From: Acidobacteriaceae bacterium UBA1307
Lineage (GTDB): Bacteria; Acidobacteriota; Terriglobia; Terriglobales; Acidobacteriaceae
Length of the DNA: 61,773 nt
NCBI GenBank assembly: GCA_002307235.1
Contig: DBTV01000017.1
Location: 3,192 to 64,964 of the forward strand
Direction of reading: 5' to 3'
Of the stretch, positions 11,244-19,657 are shown piece after piece. The translations under genes and the position numbers were made by a program. How positions within the stretch are numbered: position 1 is the stretch's first letter; each line of letters opens with the position of its first letter. The notes beneath the pieces are model-generated. The model did not search any database and was not told the DNA's origin. It saw only the letters and a program-made list of their open reading frames with translations.

Positions 11244-11984
11244 GTGGCAGGAATTCTATTCATCATTTCGGCGCCGTCCGGCTCAGGCAAAAGCACGCTG
11301 GTCAGCGAGTTGCGCAAACAGGTGACGGGGATCGACTTCGCGGTCTCCTGGACGACGCGTGCTCCGCGCGGCCAGGAAGAAGATGGGCGCGAGTACCACT
11401 TCACCACGCGTGAGAACTTCGAAACGATGGTGGCCGAAGGAAAATTCCTTGAACACGCCGAAGTCTTCGGGAATCTGTATGGTACGGCGCGCGAGTCGCT
11501 TGAGGAGGCCCGCCTCGCCGGCCACGACCTCCTGCTCGACATCGATGTGCAGGGCGCGCATCAGGTGCGCGAAAATCTGCCCGAGGCCGTCAGCATCTTC
11601 GTGATGCCGCCGACGCCCAAAGTTCTGCGCACCCGGCTCCGCAATCGCAGCCGCGCCGAGGGCTCGGTGAATGAGGCCGAGCTTTATCGCCGCCTGAGCG
11701 AGGCCAGCCGTGAGATTGAAAATTATCGCCATTACGGCTATATATTGGTCAACGATATCCTTGATCGCGCCGTAGCCCAACTGGAGGCAATTGTTTTGGC
11801 CGAGCGGTTCTACCGCAACGGCGAAACCATTGCATTCCGGTCGCGTAGAGTGTTGGAAGTTGCAACATCGTGCCTGCAAAAAAATGTGCAGGAACGAATT
11901 AAACCAGTGCTGGACGCCTTTGGCATGATGGGCGATCCGGCACAGGCGAAACTGAACTTTGGGGAGGATGCCGATGATGATTGA
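11244..11984 (+). CDS. gmk: Guanylate kinase
   Basis: 246 residues with a GTG start after CGGGAGGGA. The P-loop SAPSGSGKSTL is at residues 8-18, followed by the GMP-binding segment VSWTTRAPRGQEEDGREYHF, FLEHAEVFGNLYGT, DIDVQGAHQVR and FVMPPTP. It phosphorylates GMP to GDP. The protein is about 40 residues longer than E. coli Gmk; the surplus is a C-terminal tail (after LAERFYRNG) ending in acidic GEDADDD. The gene overlaps the rpoZ start by 11 bp, so the two are likely coupled. Confidence 0.95.
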   Translation: MAGILFIISAPSGSGKSTLVSELRKQVTGIDFAVSWTTRAPRGQEEDGREYHFTTRENFETMVAEGKFLEHAEVFGNLYGTARESLEEARLAGHDLLLDIDVQGAHQVRENLPEAVSIFVMPPTPKVLRTRLRNRSRAEGSVNEAELYRRLSEASREIENYRHYGYILVNDILDRAVAQLEAIVLAERFYRNGETIAFRSRRVLEVATSCLQKNVQERIKPVLDAFGMMGDPAQAKLNFGEDADDD

Positions 11985-12204
11985 GACCACCTTCGATTCA
12001 AACTATCGCAAGGTCCTGGTAGCGGCGCGGCGAGCCCGGCAGTTGCAAAACGGCTCGCACGCACTGGTCACAAGTCACTCGAATAAAGCCTGCAAGATTG
12101 CCCAAGAAGAGATCGCCGCGGGTAAGATTTCTTACGTAAAACAAGAAACGGTCGTCCACAAACCGTTGATCGAAGGACCAGCAGTTCCGCTGATGTCCAG
12201 CTAA
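11974..12204 (+). CDS. rpoZ: RNA polymerase omega subunit
   Basis: 76 residues. The start ATG 11974 is chosen because GGGGAGGA at 11961-11968 stands 5 nt upstream; the frame is open a little further 5' inside gmk. Omega-type features are YRKVLVAARRARQLQNG, then the helix with KACKIAQEEIAAGKI. Omega helps fold and stabilise the beta' subunit. The gmk-rpoZ order is the conserved arrangement in many bacteria and confirms the assignment of this small gene. Confidence 0.9.
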   Translation: MMIETTFDSNYRKVLVAARRARQLQNGSHALVTSHSNKACKIAQEEIAAGKISYVKQETVVHKPLIEGPAVPLMSS

Positions 12205-12223
12205 AATTCTTTTTATTCTTGAA

Positions 12224-12613
12224 TCACTCCGCCGGTTCCGGCAAATCTTCAAAAAGAATCGGCTTTGAAAGCGCACGGCGGACCGGGCAGGCCTTGGCTG
12301 CATAAAGCAGTTTCTCGCGCTGTTCGTCGGTAAAATCGCCTTCCAGCTCTACACTGTAGCGGAAGACGGTCTGCTCTTTGCCGCGCTCGAGCTCCACTTT
12401 GGTGCGTACCGCGCCGAGCGGGATGCCGTGCCGGTCCGCGTACATGCGTACGGTGATGTTCACGCAGCAGGCCAGCGCCGAGGGCAGCAGGTCCATGGGG
12501 CACATTGCCTCATCCTGGCCGCCGCTTTCGGCGGGAATGTCGCAGAACTCCGTGTGTTTGCCGTCGGTAAACTGGGTGCGATAGGCGCCCGGGGCGCTCG
12601 AGCTGGTAACCAT
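12224..12613 (-). CDS. OsmC family protein
   Basis: 129 residues. The OsmC/Ohr fold is recognised by the two conserved cysteine regions: PMDLLPSALACCVNITVRMYADR (near residues 39-60) and AKACPVRRALS (near 105). Members use a cysteine pair to reduce organic hydroperoxides, although some YhfA-like members have no shown peroxidase role; the sequence alone does not separate them. It is convergent with rpoZ (19 bp apart) and divergent from coaBC. It interrupts the usual rpoZ-coaBC adjacency, which suggests a local insertion. Confidence 0.85.
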   Translation of the reverse strand: MVTSSSAPGAYRTQFTDGKHTEFCDIPAESGGQDEAMCPMDLLPSALACCVNITVRMYADRHGIPLGAVRTKVELERGKEQTVFRYSVELEGDFTDEQREKLLYAAKACPVRRALSKPILFEDLPEPAE

Positions 12614-12708
12614 GTTTTTGATTGTGGCACGGAGGCGGGCCGTTGCATAGGGCTCGATGCGAGGGATTCCACAAGGATTCCCGACCCAAAAACGACTACA
12701 ATCGAGCC

Positions 12709-14004
12709 ATGAGGATTACCGTTGGCGTTTCGGGTGGAATTGCTGCCTACAAGGCCGCCGAACTGGTGCGCGCGTTTGTGCGGCGTTCGGCCGAGGTGCA
12801 TGTAACGATGACCGCGTCGGCCTGTCGCTTTGTGCAGCCTCTGACCTTTGCAACCCTTTCTGGCCACCGCGTCATCACCAGCCTTTGGGACGGCTGGGAG
12901 GACGGGCAGAGCGAGCAGAACGGTATCGACCACATTGCCGAGGCGCAGTGGGCCGACGCGCTGGTGGTGGCTCCGGCGACGGCCAATATTCTGGCCAAGT
13001 TCGCGCAGGGCATTGCCGACGATTTTCTTTCAACGATGTATCTGGCCACCGAGGCGCAGGTCTTTGTGGCTCCGGCCATGAACACGAACATGTGGAATCA
13101 TCCGGCGACCCAGACCAACCTGGCGCTGCTGCGCGAGCGCGGCGTGCGGGTGATTGAGCCGGGCGAGGGCGAGCTGGCCTGCGGCGCGGTTGGTGCCGGG
13201 CGCATGGCCGACCCTGAAGAGATTGCCGCACGGGTTGAGAAGGCTCTGGGCACGCGACGCGACCTGGCCGGCGAGGTGGTGCTGATTACCGCCGGGGGCA
13301 CGCGTGAGGCGCTTGACCCGGTGCGGTTCCTCGGCAACCGTTCGAGCGGAAAAATGGGCTATGCGCTGGCCGAGGCCGCGCACAGTCGCGGCGCACGCGT
13401 GATTCTGGTCAGCGGCCCCACGGCCCTGCAGCCGCCGATGCATTGCGATCTGGTGAAGGTGACGACGGCAGAGGAGATGCGCGCTGCCGTGCTTGACCGC
13501 ATGGCCGAGGCTACCATGATTGTGAAGGCCGCCGCCGTTGCCGATTACCGGCCGATGCAGATCAGCCTGCAAAAGATGAAGCGCACCGGCCCGCTCACGA
13601 TTGAGCTTGAGCCGACCGAGGATATTCTGGCCGAGGTGGTCAAGCGCCGTCGTGCCGGGCAGTTGATCGTAGGCTTTGCCGCCGAGACCGAAAACCGTTT
13701 GGAGAATGGCCGCGCGAAGCTGCTGCGCAAGGGCGTGGACGCCATTGTCGTCAACGACGTGCTGCGCGCCGATGTGGGCTTTGATGTGGACAGCAATGCC
13801 GCGACTTTTTTGACGGCGACCACCTCGATTGAGCTTGAAAAGATGCACAAGCGCGAGCTGGCCGACCGCATTCTCGACGAGACCGTGGCGCTGCGCCGCC
13901 CGCGCACAATGATGGTGGAGCTCGACGCGCAGGATGAACTGCGAGGGCGTCAGGATCGCGTGCTGCGCGAGGTTGTCGGTGGCCGGCAACTGATCGTGGA
14001 GTAG
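12709..14004 (+). CDS. coaBC: Bifunctional phosphopantothenoylcysteine decarboxylase / phosphopantothenate-cysteine ligase
   Basis: 431 residues. The start ATG 12709 (MRITVGVSGGIAAYKAAELVR) matches the family N-terminus; the open frame upstream is not conserved sequence. The CoaC flavodoxin-like domain carries the substrate motif PAMNTNMW and the loop LACGAVGAGRMAD, whose Cys (near residue 157) is the catalytic cysteine. The CoaB domain starts near 185 with ITAGGTREALDPVRF and NRSSGKMGYALAEAA, and later VGFAAET. It makes 4'-phosphopantetheine for coenzyme A. Only 3 bp separate it from the uracil-DNA glycosylase gene. Confidence 0.95.
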   Translation: MRITVGVSGGIAAYKAAELVRAFVRRSAEVHVTMTASACRFVQPLTFATLSGHRVITSLWDGWEDGQSEQNGIDHIAEAQWADALVVAPATANILAKFAQGIADDFLSTMYLATEAQVFVAPAMNTNMWNHPATQTNLALLRERGVRVIEPGEGELACGAVGAGRMADPEEIAARVEKALGTRRDLAGEVVLITAGGTREALDPVRFLGNRSSGKMGYALAEAAHSRGARVILVSGPTALQPPMHCDLVKVTTAEEMRAAVLDRMAEATMIVKAAAVADYRPMQISLQKMKRTGPLTIELEPTEDILAEVVKRRRAGQLIVGFAAETENRLENGRAKLLRKGVDAIVVNDVLRADVGFDVDSNAATFLTATTSIELEKMHKRELADRILDETVALRRPRTMMVELDAQDELRGRQDRVLREVVGGRQLIVE

Positions 14005-14007
14005 CAG

Positions 14008-14922
14008 ATGGCCATCGATCTCGATGCCGGAACCCGCGCCGAACTGGAAGCGCGCCTGCGTTTTTATCGCGATCTGGGGCTGACGGAGCTGTATCGCCGC
14101 CCGGTCGACGAGGCGCTGATGGCGAAGCTCACCGCGCCTGCCGTCGCGCCGCAGGCCGCGCCACCCGCGCCGGTGGCAGCGATTGCGCCGGAGCCGGTTG
14201 CCGCGCCGGTGGCCGCCTCTTCGGATGCGCCGCCGCTCGACGCCTATGGATTGGAGCATCAAGAAAACAACGTTGGAGAGGAAGACGATATTCGTACCCG
14301 CAAACCTATCTTTGAAGCCCCTGCCACGGGCGATCTGATTCCCGCCGCCCGGCGCGAGGCCGCACTCAAGGCGCTGCGCAAGGAGATTGGCGACTGCACG
14401 CGCTGCCCACTGCATGAGGGCCGCAACAAGCTGGTCTTCGGTGACGGAGACGCCAACGCGCGGCTGATGTTTGTCGGCGAGGGTCCGGGTGCCGATGAGG
14501 ACGCGCAGGGACTGCCCTTTGTGGGCCGCGCCGGCCAGCTGCTGAATAACATGATTACGGCGATGGGACTTGCGCGCGACGAGGTTTACATTGCCAACGT
14601 GGTCAAGTGTCGCCCGCCGAGCAATCGCGTGCCCGCGCCGGAAGAAGCGACCACCTGCGCGCCGTTTTTGTTCCGCCAGATCGACGTGGTGCGGCCGGAG
14701 GTTCTGGTCGCGCTTGGCGCCACGGCGGCGACCTATCTGCTGGGCCAACGCCAGCCGCTGGCCGGGTTGCGCGGCCGCGTGCACGCGTTCCGCGAGACCA
14801 AGCTGATCGTCACCTATCACCCGGCCTATCTGCTGCGCGACCCGCGCCAGAAGCGCGCCGCCTGGGAGGATCTGCAGATCGCCATGCATGAGCTGGGCCT
14901 GAAGCTGCCCGCGAAAAAGTAG
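14008..14922 (+). CDS. Uracil-DNA glycosylase, family 4 (Fe-S type), with N-terminal extension
   Basis: 304 residues. The catalytic domain covers about 115-300: CTRCPLHEGRNKLVFGDGD near 129 (two of the four Fe-S cysteines), motif 1 GEGPGADEDAQGLPFVGRAGQLL near 156, NVVKCRPPSNRVPAPEE, and motif 2 TYHPAYLLRDPRQK near 268. It excises uracil from deaminated DNA. The first ~110 residues are unlike the core: a short helical start followed by an Ala/Pro-rich linker, as seen in other long UDG-4 proteins. It is apparently co-transcribed with coaBC. Confidence 0.92.
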   Translation: MAIDLDAGTRAELEARLRFYRDLGLTELYRRPVDEALMAKLTAPAVAPQAAPPAPVAAIAPEPVAAPVAASSDAPPLDAYGLEHQENNVGEEDDIRTRKPIFEAPATGDLIPAARREAALKALRKEIGDCTRCPLHEGRNKLVFGDGDANARLMFVGEGPGADEDAQGLPFVGRAGQLLNNMITAMGLARDEVYIANVVKCRPPSNRVPAPEEATTCAPFLFRQIDVVRPEVLVALGATAATYLLGQRQPLAGLRGRVHAFRETKLIVTYHPAYLLRDPRQKRAAWEDLQIAMHELGLKLPAKK

Positions 14923-15009
14923 CAATTTAGACTGCGCATCCGCGTTTTTCTCGTATGTCTCCGATCATCTCAGGCTACAATCGGAGGCAATCTATGGGAG
15001 GGAAATCGT

Positions 15010-15471
15010 ATGCGCAGGATCGTTTTCGCCCTTATTCTCGCCGCTTTTTCCATTGCCTTTGCCGCGCCGCTGGTGGCGCAGGGGGCGCCGACGCAGGGCG
15101 CCGTCGGCAAGCCTTATGCCGTCGAATACTACTACAAGACGCAGTGGGGCCATCAGCAGGAGTTTCTGGATCTTTTCCTGAAGAATCATTTTCCGCTGCT
15201 GAAGCGGGAGCTGGCCTCGGGCCGGTTTCTGTCGGTGAAGATCGAGAGCCCGGCTTATCACACGACCGAGGACGGGCGCTGGGATTACCGGGTGACGATC
15301 GTCTACAAAAACTCGACGGTGGCTACAAGCGCGAACCCCGACGAGGCACAGTGGATTCAGCAGCTCTGGCCCGATCAGCCAACGTATAAAAAAGAGGAAC
15401 AGCGCCGCTTCGAGATTCTGCTCAGCCACTGGGATCTGCCGGTGACCGATATTACACCGGCAGAAAAATAA
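15010..15471 (+). CDS. Secreted protein of unknown function
   Basis: 153 residues. A clear signal peptide (MRRIVFALILAAFSIAFAAPLVAQG, cleavage after about residue 23) is followed by a compact soluble domain rich in aromatic residues (EYYYKTQWGHQQEFLDLF, AYHTTEDGRWDYRVTIVYKN). There are no cysteines in the mature part and no membrane segment. GGGAGG lies 9 nt upstream of the ATG. The pattern of a repeated-strand stretch around a helix could be a dimeric alpha/beta-barrel-like fold, but I do not recognise the family. It is convergent with gph. Confidence 0.7.
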   Translation: MRRIVFALILAAFSIAFAAPLVAQGAPTQGAVGKPYAVEYYYKTQWGHQQEFLDLFLKNHFPLLKRELASGRFLSVKIESPAYHTTEDGRWDYRVTIVYKNSTVATSANPDEAQWIQQLWPDQPTYKKEEQRRFEILLSHWDLPVTDITPAEK

Positions 15472-15489
15472 CCGCGAAAGGGTGCGATT

Positions 15490-16227
15490 TTATTGGGGCG
15501 CTTGCTCGGGTGCGAGCGCCTCGATCCACTCGGCGGCGCGATCGACGACGACGTCGGGCGGCACATTCATCAGGTTTTGCGGGCCGAAGCCGAAGTTGCA
15601 GCCAAGCGCCCAGGCTCCGGCATTGCGCGCCGTTTGCATATCTACCTGGCTGTCGCCGACCATGACCGTCTCTTCGGGCGCGGCTCCGGCGGCCTCCATC
15701 AGGGTGCGCAGACCAGAGGGGTCGGGTTTTTTGACGGGGAAGCTGTCGCCGCCGTAGATCTCGGCGAAGTAATCGGCAAGACCAAGCCCTTCGCAGATGC
15801 CGCGCGCCGGACCGACCGGTTTGTTGGTAAGCACGGCCAGCTTGCGCAGCGCGGTCTCGGGCGCGTCGTGCAGCCGCTTGAGCGCGGCCAGCGCCTCGAG
15901 CACGCCATCGTAGGCATAGGTGCAGTCGAGCTTGTGCTTGCGGTAATACTGCAAAAAGAAGGCGTAGGCCTGCTTGAAGAGCGCCTCGTCGACAGCTTCG
16001 ACGGCGATGCTTGCGCTGGCCGCCAGTGCGCGGCGCATCAGCGTGGGCGCGCCGTTGCCCACGTAGCTGGCCACCTGCGGGTCGGGCAGAGGAGCGTGGC
16101 CGAACTCGGTGAGCGCGGCGTTGACGCTGTTGCACAGATCCTGTGCCGAGTCGATCAGCGTGCCGTCCAGATCGAAAGCGATGAGCTTGATGTGTGCGGT
16201 GGGAATGGGCCGGAGAACGCGAATCAT
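15490..16227 (-). CDS. gph: HAD hydrolase, phosphoglycolate phosphatase-like
   Basis: 245 residues. Motif I FDLDGTLIDSAQD (near 18), a helical cap domain, motif II LAVLTNKP, motif III KPDPSGL and motif IV MVGDSQVDMQTARNAG match the Gph subgroup, which dephosphorylates 2-phosphoglycolate arising from DNA repair or oxygenation. The PGP/pyrophosphatase/beta-phosphoglucomutase subgroups are hard to split by motif, so Gph is a family-level call. It is divergent from the secreted acid phosphatase gene. Confidence 0.82.
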   Translation of the reverse strand: MIRVLRPIPTAHIKLIAFDLDGTLIDSAQDLCNSVNAALTEFGHAPLPDPQVASYVGNGAPTLMRRALAASASIAVEAVDEALFKQAYAFFLQYYRKHKLDCTYAYDGVLEALAALKRLHDAPETALRKLAVLTNKPVGPARGICEGLGLADYFAEIYGGDSFPVKKPDPSGLRTLMEAAGAAPEETVMVGDSQVDMQTARNAGAWALGCNFGFGPQNLMNVPPDVVVDRAAEWIEALAPEQAPQ

Positions 16228-16347
16228 GCTTCTAGTGTAACGGGCGCGGCGTGGGTGGTTTCCCTGCGCGCGGTCCTGGTGCGAAGATAAGAATGGTTAC
16301 GCCGGTTTTTCTTCGATGGATGGGCAGCAACCAGGGAGTGACTCTTC

Positions 16348-17079
16348 GTGCAACGTACGCTTCGATTTTTTCTTGGCTTGATGGCCATTTTCTCCACGTG
16401 CTCCGCGCTGATTGCGCAGCAAGGCTCCGTGACCAAGCCTCTGGGCGAGTTTACGGAGAGCGCTTCGGCAGAGCGGCTGCCGAATCTCGACTGGTTCAAG
16501 CACGAACTGCGCCAGTACCACGAATGCACCTGCACCTGCGGCTGCTATACGAAGGACTTCGACGAGCAGGCGGCGCGGGCGCAGGCTTTTTTGGCGCAAC
16601 GGGTGGCGCTGCGCAAGCCGGACGAGAAGCTGGCGATCGTGCTCGACATCGACGAGACCACGCTCTCGAACTGGCCGGAGATGTCACAGCAGGATTTTGC
16701 CTATAACAGCGCGGCCTTTGACCAGTGGGCACAGCAGGCCAAGGCCACGGCGCTGGAAGGAACATTGCGGCTCTATCAGCAGGCGCAGAAACTGGGTGTG
16801 AGCGTTTTTTTCATTACCGGGCGGCCCGAGGGCGAGCGCGCGGCGACCGAGCGCAATCTGCGCGCGCAGGGCTTTGACCATTGGCAGGGGCTGACGCTGC
16901 GCACGGCCGCGCAGAGTTCGACGGCGACCATCGAATACAAATCGGCGGCGCGGAAGGCCGTGGTGGCGCAAGGGTACACGCTGGTCATCAATGCCGGCGA
17001 CCAGTGGAGCGATCTGCGTGGCGCGCCCGAGGCAGAGCTTTCCGTCAAGTATCCGAACCCGTTCTACTTCATTCCGTAG
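16348..17079 (+). CDS. Secreted HAD-type acid phosphatase (class B / lipoprotein e(P4)-like)
   Basis: 243 residues with a GTG start after CAGGGAG. The signal peptide (LRFFLGLMAIFSTCSALIA) marks export. The DxDET motif IVLDIDETTLSNW near residue 97, FFITGRPEGERAATERNL near 152, and NAGDQWSDL near 217 are those of the plant-type/class B acid phosphatase family (PF03767). An unusual cysteine cluster, CTCTCGC (residues ~56-62), precedes the core. The protein probably strips phosphate from organic phosphomonoesters in the periplasm. A strong terminator follows 15 bp after the stop. Confidence 0.85.
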   Translation: MQRTLRFFLGLMAIFSTCSALIAQQGSVTKPLGEFTESASAERLPNLDWFKHELRQYHECTCTCGCYTKDFDEQAARAQAFLAQRVALRKPDEKLAIVLDIDETTLSNWPEMSQQDFAYNSAAFDQWAQQAKATALEGTLRLYQQAQKLGVSVFFITGRPEGERAATERNLRAQGFDHWQGLTLRTAAQSSTATIEYKSAARKAVVAQGYTLVINAGDQWSDLRGAPEAELSVKYPNPFYFIP

Positions 17080-17093
17080 CGCGCGTCGCATGC

Positions 17094-17139
17094 AAAAAAA
17101 AGAGGGCGCATGGGGTAAAACCATGCGTCCTCTTTTTTT
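17094..17139. terminator. Bidirectional intrinsic terminator
   Basis: A-tract, then GAGGGCGCATGG, a 7-nt loop, CCATGCGTCCTC and a T-tract. The stem is 12 bp with one G-T wobble, with A's before and T's after, so it can stop transcription from both the acid phosphatase (+) and the opposite strand. Confidence 0.9.
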
Positions 17140-17212
17140 GTTTGCAGATCGTCAGCTAACTCCGCGAACCACGCTCACTCGCTACCGTGCTAACTCTACT
17201 AACCTGCCAGAC

Positions 17213-18061
17213 TCAGTGCACGCGGATCGAGCCCGAGCCAGCTTCGAGGCGTACCAGCGGGCCACCGCTGCCGACTTTGCCGCTGATGTGGTGCTTGCCC
17301 TCGGAGCCTTGTGTCAGAATCGCGCGGTCCAGATGAATAGCGCCCGAGCCGGATTCGGCGTCGAGGTTGAAGTTGGCATTGTTGGTCCAGATTTCGATGG
17401 AGCCGGAGCCGGTTTCGAGCTTCCAGTTGCCCGTGGGCGCGCCGTCGACCTTGATGGCTCCCGAGCCGGTTTCGGCCTTGAGCGAGCCGCGAATGCGGTG
17501 CAATTCAAGGTTGCCCGATCCGGTTTCGGCCTTCACGTCACCGGCGGTTTCCTGGTCGGCGAAGATGTTGCCGGAGCCGGTTTCGACGGAAAAGCTGCCC
17601 TTGAGGCCGGAGGCGTGAATGTTGCCGGATCCGGTTTCGAGCTTGGCATTTTGGCCGACGCCGTCATTGTTGATGTTGCCAGAACCGGTCGAGGCGTTGA
17701 GCAGGACGCCGTCAGGAGCCTGAACCTCATAGTCGATGCTGATGTTGTGCAGGTTGTGCAGGCCCGCGCCGATGCGCACGATGTTGCCGGTCTGCTGCAC
17801 GGGCGGGTGGTCGGCGATTTCACGAACGCGCTGGTCGCTGCCGCCCCAACTGGAGCGCACGCGGCCGAAGACGTGGATGCTGCCGGCCGGCCCGCGCGTC
17901 AGGTGAATCGTGCCGGAGCCTGTCTCGACGGTCAGCTCGGCGTGGCCGTTGATGGCCAGTGAGCGCGTGAAGGTGGCCTCGGCCGCATGGGTTTTTGTCG
18001 CCGCTAAAAGAGCACCGGCGGCAAAGAGCAGGATTGCCGTAAGGTTCAAAATGCGTTGCAT
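17213..18061 (-). CDS. Exported DUF4097-type protein with nine GSG repeats
   Basis: 282 residues; ATG 18061 follows AAAGGAGAG. The signal peptide covers about residues 1-26. The mature protein consists of short strands repeating the pattern [VLA]E[TSA]GSG-x-[IL] about every 15-25 residues. I count nine GSG units, from VETGSGTIHL near the start to LEAGSGSIRVH at the end. This is the DUF4097/DUF4098 beta-strand-repeat architecture and probably folds as a right-handed beta-helix in the envelope. The function is unknown. It stands alone, divergent from the CNNM/CBS gene. Confidence 0.8.
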   Translation of the reverse strand: MQRILNLTAILLFAAGALLAATKTHAAEATFTRSLAINGHAELTVETGSGTIHLTRGPAGSIHVFGRVRSSWGGSDQRVREIADHPPVQQTGNIVRIGAGLHNLHNISIDYEVQAPDGVLLNASTGSGNINNDGVGQNAKLETGSGNIHASGLKGSFSVETGSGNIFADQETAGDVKAETGSGNLELHRIRGSLKAETGSGAIKVDGAPTGNWKLETGSGSIEIWTNNANFNLDAESGSGAIHLDRAILTQGSEGKHHISGKVGSGGPLVRLEAGSGSIRVH

Positions 18062-18196
18062 GACAGAGCTCTCCTTTCGTTGTCGGTAGGGGATACGCGG
18101 GCGGCAGGGCTCTGGTTCCCAAAAATTGGAGGCTGCGGCGTTGTGGAGAGCGGCGTTGCAGAGAATTTTCTACAAAAATGCTATGCTCTCAGCCAG

Positions 18197-19546
18197 ATGC
18201 ACAACTTCACTTTGCTCCAATTCGTGGTTGTGGCGCTGTTGATTTTGATCAATGGCTTTTTTGTCGCTACCGAGTTCGTGCTGGTGTCGATCCGCGAGAC
18301 GCGCGTGGAGCAACTGGTGGAAGCGGGCGTGGCCGGAGCGCGCGCCGTGCGCCGGTTGCAGCAGGGGCTTGAGGACGTGTTGCCCGCCGTGCAACTGGGC
18401 GTGACGCTCTGCTCGCTGGCCATTGGCTGGGTGGGCGAGCCGCTGGCGGCCTCGCTGATTCTGGGGCCGGTGAGTGCCTTGCCGTACGCGCAGATCTACG
18501 CGCAGGTGATTGCCGTGGTGATCGGTTTTGCGCTGATCACCTACTTTCACGTGGTGGCGGGTGAACTGGTGCCGAAGGCGTTGGCATTGCGCCGGGCCGA
18601 GGCGCTGGCGCTGGCCGTGGCTCCGCCGATGCTGGCTTTTATGACGGCCGCGCGGCCTGCCGTGCGCTTGCTGAAGGGCAGCGCGGCGTTGGTGCTGCGC
18701 ACCTTCGATATTCCCACGGCCGAGCGGGCGCATGTGCACTCCTCCGAGGAACTGAAGCTGATGACGACCGCGGCGCGGCGCGTGGGCCTGTTGCCGCCGT
18801 TTGAGGAGAAACTGATTCACCACGCCCTCGAGATCGACGAGATTGCGGTGCGCGAGATCATGACGCCGCGGCAGAAGATTTTTTCGCTGCCCTCAGAGAT
18901 GAGCCTGGACGAGGCTGGCAACCGGCTGATGGCGCGCCACTACACCTGCGTGCCGGTCTACGAGGAACAGCGCGGCGACGAGCATATTATTGGCATTGTG
19001 TATGCGCGCGATCTGGCGCGGCTGCTCTACTTCCAGCCGACGACCGGGGCGCAACGCGGTCCGTTTGCCGCGCTGCGTGTACGGCAGGTGATGCGCGAGG
19101 CGCTGATGGTGCCCGAGACCAAGTCGGTGCTCGATCTGCTGCAGGAGTTTCAACAGCGCCGCCGCCAGATGGCCATCGTGGTCGACGAGTACGGCTCGGT
19201 GGTGGGCCTGGTGACCGTCGAGGACGCGGTCGAGCAGATTACCGGTGAGCTTGAGGACGAGTTCGATTCGCCGGCCGTGCCGCTGCTGACGGATTCGGGC
19301 GGCGATCTGTTGCTGGATGGGGGCGTGAATCTGCGTGATCTGGAGATGCAGATGCACTGGAATCTGCCGCGCGAGGGTGGCATCGAGACACTGGCGGGCT
19401 TTCTGCTCGCGCAGTTCGGCCACATTCCCGAAGAGGGCGAGTCGTTGCTGTACGAGGGACGCCGGCTGACGGTTGAGGCGATGGAGGCCCGTCGCATTGC
19501 CCGCGTGCGCGTTGAAAAGCTGACGGCGCAGGTTCCGTCCGTGTAA
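18197..19546 (+). CDS. CNNM/HlyC-CorC family protein (DUF21 + CBS pair + CorC domain)
   Basis: 449 residues from ATG 18197, where the DUF21 membrane domain begins (FVVVALLILINGFFVATEFVLVSIRETRVEQL); the upstream open frame lacks recognisable sequence. Three to four membrane helices are followed by a CBS-domain pair at about residues 215-350 (VREIMTPRQKIFSLP ... VRQVMREALMVPETKSVLDLL ... MAIVVDEYGSVVGLVTVEDAVEQI), then a CorC_HlyC transporter-associated domain ending near 440. Homologues take part in Mg/Co resistance and transport. The ribosome site is weak. Confidence 0.88.
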   Translation: MHNFTLLQFVVVALLILINGFFVATEFVLVSIRETRVEQLVEAGVAGARAVRRLQQGLEDVLPAVQLGVTLCSLAIGWVGEPLAASLILGPVSALPYAQIYAQVIAVVIGFALITYFHVVAGELVPKALALRRAEALALAVAPPMLAFMTAARPAVRLLKGSAALVLRTFDIPTAERAHVHSSEELKLMTTAARRVGLLPPFEEKLIHHALEIDEIAVREIMTPRQKIFSLPSEMSLDEAGNRLMARHYTCVPVYEEQRGDEHIIGIVYARDLARLLYFQPTTGAQRGPFAALRVRQVMREALMVPETKSVLDLLQEFQQRRRQMAIVVDEYGSVVGLVTVEDAVEQITGELEDEFDSPAVPLLTDSGGDLLLDGGVNLRDLEMQMHWNLPREGGIETLAGFLLAQFGHIPEEGESLLYEGRRLTVEAMEARRIARVRVEKLTAQVPSV

Positions 19547-19657
19547 ACGGGAAACGAAGGCGGCGGTTTTGCGCTCTTCCTCTGGAGGCGAACCGCGCCG
19601 TTGCCGATAGATTCATGGACGAACCGGATACGCCGGTCTGCCCGATGAGGAGAGTCC

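Noticed and set aside
13030..14925. Long antisense open frame opposite coaBC and the uracil-DNA glycosylase
   Set aside because: The sense genes are unmistakable. The antisense product is Arg/His/Gln-rich, as expected from complementing GC-rich codons.
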